A stretch of 64,000 nucleotides of DNA, taken from the NCBI GenBank assembly GCA_964462945.1, contig CAYWZW010000001.1, positions 1-64,000 on the forward strand, written 5' to 3'. Shown piece by piece: positions 33,416 to 43,132 of the stretch. This DNA comes from GCA-020343675 sp964462945 (GTDB lineage Bacteria; Planctomycetota; Phycisphaerae; Sedimentisphaerales; Anaerobacaceae). The translations under genes and the position numbers were made by a program. Below the pieces are notes generated by a model. The model saw only the letters and a list, made by a program, of their open reading frames with translations. It had not been told where the DNA came from and did no database searches. The first letter of the stretch is position 1. Every line of letters begins with the position of its first letter.

Positions 33416-36046
33416 TCAAGGAGCAGTTCTCGGCCGATACAGGCGGATGTCGTCGAAGTACATCTTGCCTGAGCCGCCGGGCGTCGTCATATTCCCTCTG
33501 GTGCCTAAGCCGATGGCAATCCGGTCCACGTTCTGCAGATTGATGCCCTTGTCGGCAAGCGTCTGCAATGGAATGACCCACTCCGTCCAAGTGGTGATCT
33601 GGGCCGCAGCCGGATTATCATGGACCACCACCGCCGGCTGGCCCGCGCTATTGGAGACCGCCACATACAGCCCCTCAGGGGCGTTGCTGCCAATGCCGAT
33701 ATCCTGGCTCGCCCACTGCGCGCCGACCGTGCCGGTTGTCCTGACATTGGAGAACTTAGCCGTACACGTCGCGGCGTTGTTATGGCTGGTCAGGGCCAAA
33801 CCGACATAGATATTCGCGCTCATTACGATGGTCTGTGGATTCCACGTCATCGGTATCCAGGTGGTTCCGTTGCTGGAGTAGTAACCTCTGAAGTTGCCCG
33901 CAGCGTCACGCTCTAACTTCACCCAATAGGGCGCCGTGATGGCCATCTGCTGGGTCGTCACGACGGCCGTGTCGCTCGTGGCGGCTGCGTCGGTAGTCGC
34001 TCGCGCCTGGAACCGGCAGCCGTTGCCGGGCGTGATATAGACCGCCGCGAACTTCGAGCCGGCATCTAACGTCTCACGAATCATTACGCCGCCCTTGGCC
34101 CACGGGTCCGTGTTGCCGACGCTGAGCACCTGGGCCTCAATCGAGCCGACCCCGGCGAGCGTCTTGAAGCCATAGTGGAACTGGTCGGCCAAGTTCCAGA
34201 TATCGGCCCCTGTCGCGGTGATCGTGTAGGTGCCGGCCGGCGCTTCGACGAAGCTGCCGACGGACGCTGGATTGCCTCTGAACCACACGGACAGCTCTGC
34301 GACGCCTTCGGCCGTCCAGTCACGCGGCGCCGTCAGCTTCAGCTCCGCCTCGGAGTACTTGGCGAAGCCCTGCTTGTTGTTGTCGTAGGCAATCGGCATC
34401 GACTGGCCGCCGCCGTGAACAATGGTTTCCTCGGTGAACGAAGCGGTATTCTCGTCGCCCACAGCCGCACCCGTGCCGTTGCCGGCAAAGTAGGGCGGAC
34501 TGGCCGGCGTACCGTAGCCGAGCCCATCGTGCCACGAGTACCAGATCTGATTATCGCCGGCGTCATAGCCCTCAAAATCATCCACGACAAAGAAATCGCC
34601 GGTCGTGAAGCTCCAGACGTTGCCTTTCCACGGGCTATCCGGATTGACGTTATTGACTTCGTCGATTCGCCAATAGTAAGCCGTCAGAAGCTTGAGGGTG
34701 CCGGGAGCATAGCTCTCGTCGCCGAGGGCCTTGGGCCCCTTGTACTCGGGCGAGGCCTTGGTGGCGTTCTTGACCGCGTCGGCATCGGCGCCGAAGTACA
34801 CCTCGTGCGAGGCGGCCAGACCTCCCGCTCTCCAGGTCAAAACCGTTGTCGCGCTCACATCCACCGCGCCATCCGCCGGATTCGGGTTCCCGACGGCGCC
34901 CTGCGTCGTAAAGCTCCAAACGTCGCCTTTGTGGGTGGCCGTGCCGTCGAATTCATCGACGCGCCAGTAATACGTCTTGGCCAATTTAAGCCCGCTGGGA
35001 GTATAGCTCGCCGTACCTTGTGGAAGCCCGCCGACAGCGCTGCTGACCGTATCAGAGTTGTCGCCGAAATATACCGTGTGCAGCTTAGCTCCGAAGCCCG
35101 GCGTCCAGCTCAGCTTCACAGTCAGGTCTATAGATTCGGCCCCATCAGCCGGGACGGGGTTGTAGGCCTTCTTGGGAGGAACGGTAAAGCTCCAGACATT
35201 GCCCTTGTGAACCGTCGTGCCATCGGCCTCAACCTCATCAATCCGCCAATAGTACGTTGTTCCGGGAACAAGACCGTCCGGGTAAGGAAATCCGGGGAAG
35301 CCGGCAACAAAATACGTCGCGGTTTGGTTGCCTCGGAACGTGCTGGCTGTGCCATTGTTCACGTCCTCAAAACTATCACCCAAATACACATCGTGTGAGA
35401 CAGCAGTAACTCCGGCTGTCCAGCTAAGGCTCACCCACGTGTCCGCGTGGAGGGCTCCGTTAGCCGGGACGGGGTTGTAGGCTTTTAACTTCGGACCCAA
35501 AGCCGCGACACCATACATGTTTCCGCCGTGGCCTTGAGTAGGGCCGCCAAGAGTGATGGTGCCGGCTGAGGCTGCCAAAGAGAAGATGGACGAGTATTGG
35601 TTAATGGTCCCGTCGGCTCCTTCGTCGATACCGATGTCGTCGCCGGTATCGGTGAAGCCCAAGTTCGTTACCCAGGGCATGCCGGTAATGATGGGGGCCA
35701 CGCCCAGACCGCCTGCCGCACCACCCATACGGTTATCAATGAACAGGTAGAGCGTGGCATTGTCGGACAACGTGATATCCAGCTCGTAGATCGACTGGCC
35801 CTTGTTGTCGTTGGCTGTCATAACGTAGTCGGCGCCGATCAAGTACGCTGGTATAACATTGTACTGATGGACCCGGTCCACGAAGCACGGCTCATCCTCG
35901 TCGAGGGGATTAGGCGCGATCTGCGGATCTTCCGGGGCACCCGCGGCGGTATTGCGGTGCGCAACGCTGGTGATGAATACTGCCGCCTGAGCAGTAGTCG
36001 CCACAACGCCCCACACCAGAACCAAAAGAATCAATTTTTTGAACAT
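33416..36046 (-). CDS. Large secreted protein with three Fn3-like repeats and DUF1349-like domain
   Basis: Extracellular multidomain protein, about 876 residues. The signal peptide is FKKLILLVLVWGVVATTAQA, starting at ATG 36046 with a perfect AAGGAGG upstream. A unique N-terminal domain runs to about 170. Three fibronectin-like repeats follow (about 170-450), each ending TYYWRIDE and WSFT. A carbohydrate-binding-like sandwich starts at FVVDDFEGYD. Then comes a DUF1349/regulation-of-enolase-like concanavalin fold (PWAKGGVMIRETL; YWVKLERDAAGNFRGYYSS). The end is YFDDIRLYRPRTAP. The last ~430 residues are nearly the same as in the gene at 37310, so one is a recent copy of the other. Probably binds polysaccharide; no catalytic domain is seen. 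Confidence 0.82.
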   Translation of the reverse strand: MFKKLILLVLVWGVVATTAQAAVFITSVAHRNTAAGAPEDPQIAPNPLDEDEPCFVDRVHQYNVIPAYLIGADYVMTANDNKGQSIYELDITLSDNATLYLFIDNRMGGAAGGLGVAPIITGMPWVTNLGFTDTGDDIGIDEGADGTINQYSSIFSLAASAGTITLGGPTQGHGGNMYGVAALGPKLKAYNPVPANGALHADTWVSLSWTAGVTAVSHDVYLGDSFEDVNNGTASTFRGNQTATYFVAGFPGFPYPDGLVPGTTYYWRIDEVEADGTTVHKGNVWSFTVPPKKAYNPVPADGAESIDLTVKLSWTPGFGAKLHTVYFGDNSDTVSSAVGGLPQGTASYTPSGLKLAKTYYWRVDEFDGTATHKGDVWSFTTQGAVGNPNPADGAVDVSATTVLTWRAGGLAASHEVYFGADADAVKNATKASPEYKGPKALGDESYAPGTLKLLTAYYWRIDEVNNVNPDSPWKGNVWSFTTGDFFVVDDFEGYDAGDNQIWYSWHDGLGYGTPASPPYFAGNGTGAAVGDENTASFTEETIVHGGGQSMPIAYDNNKQGFAKYSEAELKLTAPRDWTAEGVAELSVWFRGNPASVGSFVEAPAGTYTITATGADIWNLADQFHYGFKTLAGVGSIEAQVLSVGNTDPWAKGGVMIRETLDAGSKFAAVYITPGNGCRFQARATTDAAATSDTAVVTTQQMAITAPYWVKLERDAAGNFRGYYSSNGTTWIPMTWNPQTIVMSANIYVGLALTSHNNAATCTAKFSNVRTTGTVGAQWASQDIGIGSNAPEGLYVAVSNSAGQPAVVVHDNPAAAQITTWTEWVIPLQTLADKGINLQNVDRIAIGLGTRGNMTTPGGSGKMYFDDIRLYRPRTAP

Positions 36047-36448
36047 AATCGTCCTCCTTAAAAGAAAGTCAACATGAGGCGACCACAATGGTCTTTACCT
36101 TTCACCACCTGCTCCCCCGATATCCAGATATGCTAAGAACGTCTCTGTGCGGTTTGCAACCACCTCCTTCCTTCGAGGGTGAAAAATCAGGAAGATTTCA
36201 CCCACCTAACGACCTAAAATCCACAAATTCCAACAATTTTATTTATATCAGATTCCTGGCCCTCCAGTCAAGAAGAATTTTAGGATTAGCTGGCCGCATT
36301 TCTGATTCTCTGATGCAGGCAGCAAAAAACACTTTCTATTGTTTCCGGCTTCTGATATAATCCAAAGCTGTGTTGTAGTTGTGTGTTGAGGCAGGGTTGT
36401 AGGTCGATCCTGCGCACGGCGATTTCCTAAGCGAAGAAGGAGACAACA
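36047..36448. other. Divergent promoter region between secreted protein and FKBP genes
   Basis: About 400 AT-richer bases. Near 36240-36290 it resembles the leader of the paralogous gene near 40620-40680, which suggests the duplication included upstream sequence. A TATAAT for the FKBP gene lies at 36356-36361. Confidence 0.45.
36333..36361 (+). promoter_or_regulatory. Probable promoter for the FKBP isomerase
   Basis: A perfect TATAAT (36356-36361) with a weak -35 candidate TTTCTA (36333-36338) at 17-base spacing. The start codon is about 90 bases downstream. Confidence 0.4.
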
Positions 36449-37204
36449 GTGAAAACGAGAATCTGCATTGTGGTAGTGGCATTGTGCTGCTTGATTGTGA
36501 TGTCGGTCTATGCCGTCCAGGAAGGCGTCAAAGAAGATGTCAACACCCCACGTGCCGGCGAACAGGCAAAGGGCCCAGAAGCAGTTGCCCTGAAGACGGA
36601 ATTGGATAAGGTCAGCTACATAATAGGGACCCAAATCGCCCGGAATTTCAAGTCGCAAGACATTGAGATTAATCTTGAGCCGCTGATGTGGGGCCTGAAA
36701 GACATTCTGGGAGGCAAGCAATTGGCACTCAGTCAGGATGAGATACAGCAGGTCTTTGCAAGCTTCCAGCAGCGCATGAGGGCAAAACAGGCCGCCAAGA
36801 TGGCGAAAGAGGCTGCCGATAACCTCGCCAAAGGCAAGGCATTTCTTGAGCAGAACAAGGCGAAGGAGGGTGTGAAGGCACTGCCGAGCGGTCTGCAATA
36901 CAAGGTCATCACGGAAGGAACGGGAGCAACTCCTACGGCGGAGGACAAGGTGAAAACGCACTATCGCGGCACTTTGATTGACGGCACGGAGTTTGACAGC
37001 TCCTATAAGCGTAATCAACCCGCTGAATTTGCTGTTAAGGACGTGATCAAGGGTTGGACCGAAGCTTTGCAGCTCATGAAGGAAGGCGCCAAATGGGAGC
37101 TGTATATATCTGCCGATCTGGCCTATGGTGAACGAGGCAGACCCGGCATTCCGCCTAATTCCACGCTGATCTTTGAGATCGAGCTGCTTGAGGTGGTCAA
37201 GTAA
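36449..37204 (+). CDS. Periplasmic FKBP-type peptidyl-prolyl isomerase (FkpA/Mip-like)
   Basis: Folding helper for exported proteins: it isomerises proline peptide bonds in the periplasm. It has 251 residues. A signal peptide covers about 1-22 (ICIVVVALCCLIVMSVYA). A helical dimerisation region runs about 45-145, rich in Lys/Ala/Gln (KQAAKMAKEAADNLAKGKAF). The FKBP domain runs about 150-251 with the expected strands LPSGLQYKVITEGTG, THYRGTLIDGTEFDSS, VIKGWTEAL and GIPPNSTLIFEIELL. It lies between two genes for very large secreted proteins on the opposite strand, which may be clients. A GAAGGAG ribosome site precedes the ATG. Confidence 0.93.
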   Translation: MKTRICIVVVALCCLIVMSVYAVQEGVKEDVNTPRAGEQAKGPEAVALKTELDKVSYIIGTQIARNFKSQDIEINLEPLMWGLKDILGGKQLALSQDEIQQVFASFQQRMRAKQAAKMAKEAADNLAKGKAFLEQNKAKEGVKALPSGLQYKVITEGTGATPTAEDKVKTHYRGTLIDGTEFDSSYKRNQPAEFAVKDVIKGWTEALQLMKEGAKWELYISADLAYGERGRPGIPPNSTLIFEIELLEVVK

Positions 37205-37227
37205 CACTTAGTGCTTATCAAGAGAAC

Positions 37228-37260
37228 GGGGCCTGTACCGAATCAATCGCTACAGGCCCC
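37228..37260 (-). terminator. 3' hairpin of the second large secreted gene
   Basis: GGGGCCTGTA (37228-37237) pairs perfectly with TACAGGCCCC (37251-37260). It is 50 bases past the stop and homologous in stem, loop (AATCAATCG) and position to the hairpin at 33333-33367. It is also near the convergent FKBP stop, so it may serve both genes. Confidence 0.65.
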
Positions 37261-37309
37261 GAACTAATACAGATTCTGACGTCATTCCGTCTGAAAGCAG
37301 TTTTTAGCC

Positions 37310-40300
37310 TTAAGGAGCAGTTCTCGGGCGATACAGCCGGATGTCGTCGAAGTACATCTTGCCTGAACCGCCGGGAGCCGTCTGATTGCCCCTGGTGCCC
37401 AGACCGACCGCAATCCTATCCACATTCTTCAGGTTGATACCCTGATCCGCAAATGCCTGCAAAGGAATCACCCACTGCGTCCAGGTGGTTGTGGTGGCTG
37501 CACTCGGGTCATTGTGGACCACCACTGCAGGGGCACCTGCGCTGTTGGAGACCGCCACATACAGCAGCTCGGCGGAGTTGCTGGCGATGCCGATGTCCTG
37601 GTGCGCCCACTGCGCGCCGACCGTGCCGGTCGTCCTGACGTTCGAGAACTTGGCCGTGCACATGGCGTTGTTGTTATGGCTGGTCAGCGCCAGGCCGACA
37701 TAGACGTTCGAGGTCATCGAGATGTTCTGCGGATTCCACGCCATCGGCTGCCAGGTGGATCCATTGCTGGAATAGTAGGCTCTAAAGTTGCTGGCGACGT
37801 CGCGCTCTAATTTCACCCAGTAGGGCGCCTTGATGGCGATCTGTTCGGCCGTTGCGATTGAGGTGTCGCTCGTAAGGGCGATGTCGGTATCCCTTCGTCC
37901 TTGGAATCTGCATCCGTTGCCGGGTGTAATATACACGGCGGCAAGCCTCGAGCCGGCATCCAGCGTCTCGCGGATCATCACACCGGCCTTCGCCCACGGA
38001 TCCGTGTTGCCGACGCTGAGCACCTGGGCCTCAATCGACCCGACACCGGTCAGCGTCTTGAAGGCGTAGTGGAATTGGTCCGCGGTGCCTGCAATGTCCG
38101 CACCTGTGGCGGTGATCGTGTAGGTGCCGACCGGCGCCTCGACGAAGCTGCCGACAGAGCCTGGCAGACCCCGGAACCATATCGACAACTCCACAACGCT
38201 TTCCTCCGTCCAATCGCGAGGAGCGGTCAATGTCAGCTCCGCCTCGGAATACTTGGCAAAGCCCTGCTTGTTGTTGTCATAGTTGAGCGGCATGGACTGC
38301 CGTCCGCCGTGAACGATTGTCTGTTCAGTGAAGGAAGCCGTGTTCTCGTCACCTACGGCCGAGCCTGTGCCGTTGCCGGCAAAGTACGGCGGCGCACCCG
38401 GCGCGCCATAGCCAAGCCCATCGTGCCAGGAGTACCAGATCTGGTTGTCGCCGGCATCGTAATCCTCGAAACTGTCCACAAGAAGGAAATCACCTGTCGT
38501 GAAGCTCCAGACGCTGCCGACCCACGGGCTGTCGGGGCGGGCACTATTGACCTCATCCACACGCCAGTAGTACGTTGTGGCCCAGGCCAGTTTGCCCGGA
38601 TCGTAGCTTTCGTTGCCCAGGGCCTTGGCACCCTTGAATTCGGGTGAGGCTTTGGCGGCATTCTTCACCGTATCAGCATTCGTGCCGAGATAGACCTCAT
38701 GCGAAGCAGCATAGTCTCCGGGGTTCCAGGTCAGAATCGGAGTCAGGGACGTGCCGGTCGCTCCGTTTGCCGGGTTGGGGTTGCTCGCCCTGATAGGCGG
38801 AGACAATGCAGCCTGTGGAACGATCTGCTTTGGCGTGTGGCGGCTCGACCAGAGCAGTTCGGCCACGGCCGGACCGGTGTTGTCGTAGTACTCCATTTGA
38901 ATACTATAGACCTGTCCCCCGACAAGGTCGATATTCCCACTGTTCTCTGTGTTTGTGTGGTCGGTCCAGTTGTCAACGAGCTGCTGACCGTCCACCCACA
39001 GACGCACGCCGTCGTCGCTGTTAATGTAGAAAGTGTACGTTTCAGTAAACGCCACCTCCACCTCGCCGGTCCATCGAACCGAGAAGCTGTCCGCACCGAC
39101 CGCCGGGTCGGGTGCCGCATCGCCCCAGTTAAAGTTGATTTGGGGATCGGTTCGTGTCAGGACATGCGATGCAAAGGCCGTCCCTCTGTAGTAATCCCCT
39201 CGAACACCTCCACCGGGCGCCGCCGTCGTGAAGCTCCAGAGGTCTCCCTTGTACGTGGACGTGCCGTCGAACTCATCGACGCGCCAGTAATACGTCTTGC
39301 CCGGCTCAAGGGCCCCTGGGGTATAACTCGCCGCTGCTGTTGGAGGCCCTCCCGATGCACTGTTGACAACGTCAGCATTGTCGCCGAAGTACACCGTGTG
39401 TAACTTGGCGCCGAAGCCCGGCGTCCATGTCAGCGTTATGTCCAAAGCGAGAAATTTTGCACCGTTTGGCGGATCAGGTTGATACGCTTTCTTGCTGGGA
39501 ACCGTGAAGCTCCAGACGTCGCCCTTCCACGGGCTGCCCGGATTCAGGTCATTGACCTCGTCAATTCGCCAGTAATACGTCGTGCCTGGAACCAGACCCT
39601 CGGGAAACGCGAATCCGGGGAAGCCGACCACGGCAAATGTGTCGGTCTGGTTGCCCCGGAACGTATCGCCGGTTCCGGCCTCCACCTGGCCGAGGTCGTC
39701 GCCGAAGTACACGTTATGCGAGGCGGCAAAAGCTCCCGGCAGCCAGCTCAGATTGACCCATGTGTCGGGATGGAGGGCGCCGTTTGCCGGGGTGGGGCCC
39801 CAGGCGTACGGCCACGGCCCGGCTCCTACGACCGCCTGGATCTCCCCCTGTGAGAACGGCCGGCTGAAGACACGCACGTCGTCAATCGCGCCGAAAAATG
39901 CCCGTTTGTCAGTAGCTCTCTCGTTGTCGAGAACGCCCAGAGCGATTCCAAACGTATCGCCCGGATTGAACTTGCTGGTGTCAGCTACCCTGCCCACTTC
40001 CTGGCCGTTAACGTATAGCGCGATCTGATCTGTTGACTTGACCATCGCCACGTGATACCACGCTCCGTCATCATATCTTGTAGTTGTGTAGATATTGTTA
40101 CCTCCACCGGTCCCGAGCGGATAGCGATGCAAATAGCGCAGGACGCCGTCCATCCTGGCCTCCAGGAGAATGCCGTGGCGGACCCCGCGGGCATAGGCTG
40201 ACAGGATGTCTCTATGGGCCCCCGTGGCACCATCAACTCGGAACCACAGCGTCATTGTGTACAGGGGCAAGTTAAAGGCCCCATCGATGAAAACGTACTC

Positions 40301-40543
40301 CGGAACGGCCTCTGATCCGTTAAACAAAAGAACGCCTCTGTGTTGACCGTCTTGTCCCCAGGAGACGCTGCCGGTAAACACCCCCTCGACGCTCTTTCCG
40401 CTGGCATCTTTGGTTACCGTCCCGGAACCGTCCTCGAACATCCACCAGCCGACAAGGCTTGGGTCAACATTTCCGGCTGCGCTCGTTCCCACCCAGCCCA
40501 GCATACAAGCAGAGACAATTAGACAAACCAATTTCCCGTGCAT
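37310..40543 (-). CDS. Large secreted protein with LamG, Fn3-like, PA14 and DUF1349-like domains
   Basis: Extracellular protein of 1077 residues. The signal peptide is GKLVCLIVSACMLGWVGTSA. A LamG/concanavalin domain spans about 30-245 (VGWWMFEDGSGTVTKDASG; FGAIDDVRVFSRP). Fn3-like repeats follow (about 250-440; TYYWRIDEV). A PA14 domain spans about 450-590 (TYTFYINSDDGVRLWVDGQ), a third Fn3-like repeat spans about 595-690, and then comes the same 430-residue tail as the gene at 33416, ending in YRPRTAP. GGAGGA lies just upstream of the ATG. The pair arose by duplication with domain gain or loss at the N-terminal side. It likely binds or displays on polysaccharides; PA14 domains often bind glycans. 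Confidence 0.85.
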   Translation of the reverse strand: MHGKLVCLIVSACMLGWVGTSAAGNVDPSLVGWWMFEDGSGTVTKDASGKSVEGVFTGSVSWGQDGQHRGVLLFNGSEAVPEYVFIDGAFNLPLYTMTLWFRVDGATGAHRDILSAYARGVRHGILLEARMDGVLRYLHRYPLGTGGGNNIYTTTRYDDGAWYHVAMVKSTDQIALYVNGQEVGRVADTSKFNPGDTFGIALGVLDNERATDKRAFFGAIDDVRVFSRPFSQGEIQAVVGAGPWPYAWGPTPANGALHPDTWVNLSWLPGAFAASHNVYFGDDLGQVEAGTGDTFRGNQTDTFAVVGFPGFAFPEGLVPGTTYYWRIDEVNDLNPGSPWKGDVWSFTVPSKKAYQPDPPNGAKFLALDITLTWTPGFGAKLHTVYFGDNADVVNSASGGPPTAAASYTPGALEPGKTYYWRVDEFDGTSTYKGDLWSFTTAAPGGGVRGDYYRGTAFASHVLTRTDPQINFNWGDAAPDPAVGADSFSVRWTGEVEVAFTETYTFYINSDDGVRLWVDGQQLVDNWTDHTNTENSGNIDLVGGQVYSIQMEYYDNTGPAVAELLWSSRHTPKQIVPQAALSPPIRASNPNPANGATGTSLTPILTWNPGDYAASHEVYLGTNADTVKNAAKASPEFKGAKALGNESYDPGKLAWATTYYWRVDEVNSARPDSPWVGSVWSFTTGDFLLVDSFEDYDAGDNQIWYSWHDGLGYGAPGAPPYFAGNGTGSAVGDENTASFTEQTIVHGGRQSMPLNYDNNKQGFAKYSEAELTLTAPRDWTEESVVELSIWFRGLPGSVGSFVEAPVGTYTITATGADIAGTADQFHYAFKTLTGVGSIEAQVLSVGNTDPWAKAGVMIRETLDAGSRLAAVYITPGNGCRFQGRRDTDIALTSDTSIATAEQIAIKAPYWVKLERDVASNFRAYYSSNGSTWQPMAWNPQNISMTSNVYVGLALTSHNNNAMCTAKFSNVRTTGTVGAQWAHQDIGIASNSAELLYVAVSNSAGAPAVVVHNDPSAATTTTWTQWVIPLQAFADQGINLKNVDRIAVGLGTRGNQTAPGGSGKMYFDDIRLYRPRTAP

Positions 40544-40870
40544 GATAGTCCTCCTTCTGAAAATGCAACACTGACTTACGAAACTTCACTTGCCAAGACA
40601 CTGAAAATCCACAGGTACAGCGAACTTACTTATACCAGACGAAGCACCTTGGCGTCAAGGAAAATCTCTGGATTATCCGCAGGCAAATGGAATTCGTCCG
40701 GCACACGAACAGTACCAGGGTCGGTGAAATTCGTCTGACTAATCCGCCGAATCGGGCTTTTCCTGACTCTGAACGGGCACAGCGGCACAGAATCGCTGAC
40801 TGGTGAAGCAGCAGTCTGGAAAAAGTGCTCGACTTGTCTGTTGCCGCATGGCCGGAGGGGCGTTCAGCGT

Positions 40871-41956
40871 TCACCGCAAATCGATTGTCAAATCCACCGG
40901 CAGACCCTTGTCCGGGGCAATCAAGAAATTACGGACGACATAAGACAGTTTAACCTCTTCTGCGCCTTCGCCGTGTCCGGCCTTCAGTAGGGTCGTCGAA
41001 TTGGCCGGCAAAACCAGCTTCTCAGGCCCTTGCGTTCCCACTCGTTCCATCTCAATGTCAACGGCTGAAGCATTTGTAACCGTCACCCATACCGCGTCCT
41101 TCGTGCGATGGTGGGGCTTGCCAATCCGGACCGACTCTTTGAACAGGGCCTCAAGGTACTTGCTCTTGCCGATCAACTGGTTCTTGAACCATACGGCAGT
41201 CCTTCCATCAAGCAGTGCTTCCTTCAACGCCTCGGCACTTCTTTCGCGAACGAAAACCAAAGTCATCGTCCGGTGGGTTTCAGCCGATGTCTCGGACTCG
41301 AGGGCAGGCTGATGGATATCGGAGTTTCCCAACATAGTCAGATTTTTCTCGATGGCCCATTGATGAGCTTCCGGATAATAGGATTCCCCGTTTGTGACCT
41401 CGATTCCGTGCATCAGTTTGTTTTCATACAACTGCGTGTGAATATCAAACCATCCCTTGTGCTCAGGTTTCCAGCCGGGATGGTTCCAGAAAATGAATGC
41501 CTTCTGTTCACCGGCGGCCTTGGCGGCGTCCATCAGATCTTCCGTATTCAAAGGGTCTATGTCCTGAAGAAACAAGACGTTGAAATGCCCCGGCGGTGTT
41601 TCACGGGTGATCTCTGCGGCTTTAATCAGCAGGATGTTCTTTTCTCTGGCTCCCGGCAGGGCAATTTCATAAGACCGGTCAAAGTTGGTCGGAACATCCT
41701 GCTTGTGGGGCTGATACTCAATGTGGTCAGTGATTGAAATCACGTCCAGTCCTTCCCTCCAGGCTTCATCCACCCGCACGGTAGGCCACACCGTGCCGTC
41801 GGAAAAAACGGTGTGCGTATGGAAATCGCATTTCAGTGTTTTGTAACCCGGAACATCTGGGAAATTGATCTCGTGTCTGACCTGGCCTGCGGCCAATGCA
41901 GTCAATAACAACTGGACAAGAACGATGAACAGCGCGGCTCTCTGGTTGGTTTTCAT
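40871..41956 (-). CDS. Exported PHP-domain metal-dependent phosphoesterase
   Basis: Phosphoesterase of the PHP superfamily, Sb-PDE-like group, 361 residues. The signal peptide is FIVLVQLLLTALAAGQ. Metal-binding signatures are KCDFHTHTVFSDG (about 43-55), ISITDHIEY (about 75-82), the Glu in IKAAEIT, the His in IFWNHPGW, and NSDIHQP (about 215), which complete the multi-metal site. A C-terminal beta domain of about 90 residues follows. The substrate could be a phosphodiester or organophosphate. Nothing upstream suggests an operon. A weak purine-rich site precedes the ATG. Confidence 0.88.
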   Translation of the reverse strand: MKTNQRAALFIVLVQLLLTALAAGQVRHEINFPDVPGYKTLKCDFHTHTVFSDGTVWPTVRVDEAWREGLDVISITDHIEYQPHKQDVPTNFDRSYEIALPGAREKNILLIKAAEITRETPPGHFNVLFLQDIDPLNTEDLMDAAKAAGEQKAFIFWNHPGWKPEHKGWFDIHTQLYENKLMHGIEVTNGESYYPEAHQWAIEKNLTMLGNSDIHQPALESETSAETHRTMTLVFVRERSAEALKEALLDGRTAVWFKNQLIGKSKYLEALFKESVRIGKPHHRTKDAVWVTVTNASAVDIEMERVGTQGPEKLVLPANSTTLLKAGHGEGAEEVKLSYVVRNFLIAPDKGLPVDLTIDLR

Positions 41957-42273
41957 CTGTATGACCCCTTCGTTGACTGAGATTGTGATCTTGTCCCCGG
42001 CACGCCGCCGGGGCTCTCAGCGGGGCATGGTAACACACGTGCCATGAGGTGTCCACTCTGCATATACGTATTGCTCATTACGTGTTATCGAGGTTCCGGA
42101 TCATGGACTGAGCTTGAGTTTAGTCGCCGCCGCGATATGTGCAGAAGAGTACACTTGTTTTCTTCGCGATATTGGAGTCATTCGTAGAACGGCCCCACGA
42201 TGGCCGCCAGACGCAGCCACTCTCACAACCATCGAGTGTAACGCCAGCGGGCGGGATGCTTTATTCAATGCGT
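41957..42273. other. Intergenic stretch, nothing recognised
   Basis: About 317 bases between the PHP gene start and the PilZ gene end (both minus strand). I see no gene, clear promoter or RNA; short frames here lack family features. Confidence 0.4.
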
Positions 42274-42663
42274 TCACGCCGTCGCGCGTTCAAGTATTTG
42301 CTCTGCATCAGATTCGCATGTATTCTGCTCGCCGGGTTTGAAGGGCAGCGGTTCGGCGAACTGGACGGCGACTCGACGCAGGAAACTATTGACGTTATCG
42401 ACCCGGCAAACACGGCCTGAACGGGTGAAGTTTGCCATGTCGAAGGAATCATCCGGGCCATAACGGGGGACGCTGAAACGGGCGGTTATATGCTGGCCGA
42501 GGTACGGACAGCCCTCCTGGGCATAGCAGGTAAACGCGGCTGCCCGGCTGGAAACATCCACCATTTGCCCTTGTGAGAGTGTTCTGTCGATGTCCTCGGT
42601 GAACCAAATGGGCCAATAATAGCGTAATCTTTGCTCTCTTCTCCGCTCGTTATTTTCGTTCAT
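42274..42663 (-). CDS. PilZ-domain protein
   Basis: Small cytoplasmic protein of about 129 residues with a PilZ fold. The c-di-GMP-binding motif is recognisable as RRREQRLRYYWP (about residues 6-17) with the second part DVSSRAAAF, where the classic form is D/NxSxxG. The glycine is replaced by Ala, so nucleotide binding may be weakened. The rest has the beta-barrel pattern ending VAVQFAEPLPF. ATG 42663 is preferred because GGAG lies about 11 bases upstream. It stands alone; possible outputs are motility or surface polysaccharide control. Confidence 0.75.
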   Translation of the reverse strand: MNENNERRREQRLRYYWPIWFTEDIDRTLSQGQMVDVSSRAAAFTCYAQEGCPYLGQHITARFSVPRYGPDDSFDMANFTRSGRVCRVDNVNSFLRRVAVQFAEPLPFKPGEQNTCESDAEQILERATA

Positions 42664-43132
42664 TGTAAATGCTCCAAAATCTCTTACTCTTGCCCGGAAA
42701 TCGGCGGATTTATGGGCCGACTTTACGAATCGCTGCCGGGGAAACCGCATCGCGCCGAGTTGATAGGAGCGGTCATTGTGTTTTCCGCTTGCTATGACCG
42801 AAAAAGGACTTGAATCTTTTTCTCATTTTTTTCAGATTTCAGCCAAGATATTCCTATAACCAAGCAGCGAGTTGCAGGACGGGCATAGCGGACCATCGGA
42901 TACGTTTCTTTCTCGACGCACGTCGGGGCTGAGGCGAGAACTATATTGTGAGAAGAGATCGGGCCACCGACGGTTTGCGCTGACTAAAGCCGTGCGCGGC
43001 CGGAGATACAGAGTCAGACACAGTAGAGGTCCTGGAGAAAGGCACCCACGAGCCTGCCTGTGTTTGTACGAAGCATACGCCGAACCGCGTGGCGAGATAT
43101 CTACAGGTTTGCGGGCTGTAACTTTGCTTTTC
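42664..43132. other. Intergenic stretch between PilZ and murD
   Basis: About 470 bases. Frames exist on both strands (for example minus 42832-43242, ending with a CPSC pair) but none has a family signature or good start, so none is called. No terminator with a T-run was found. Confidence 0.4.
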
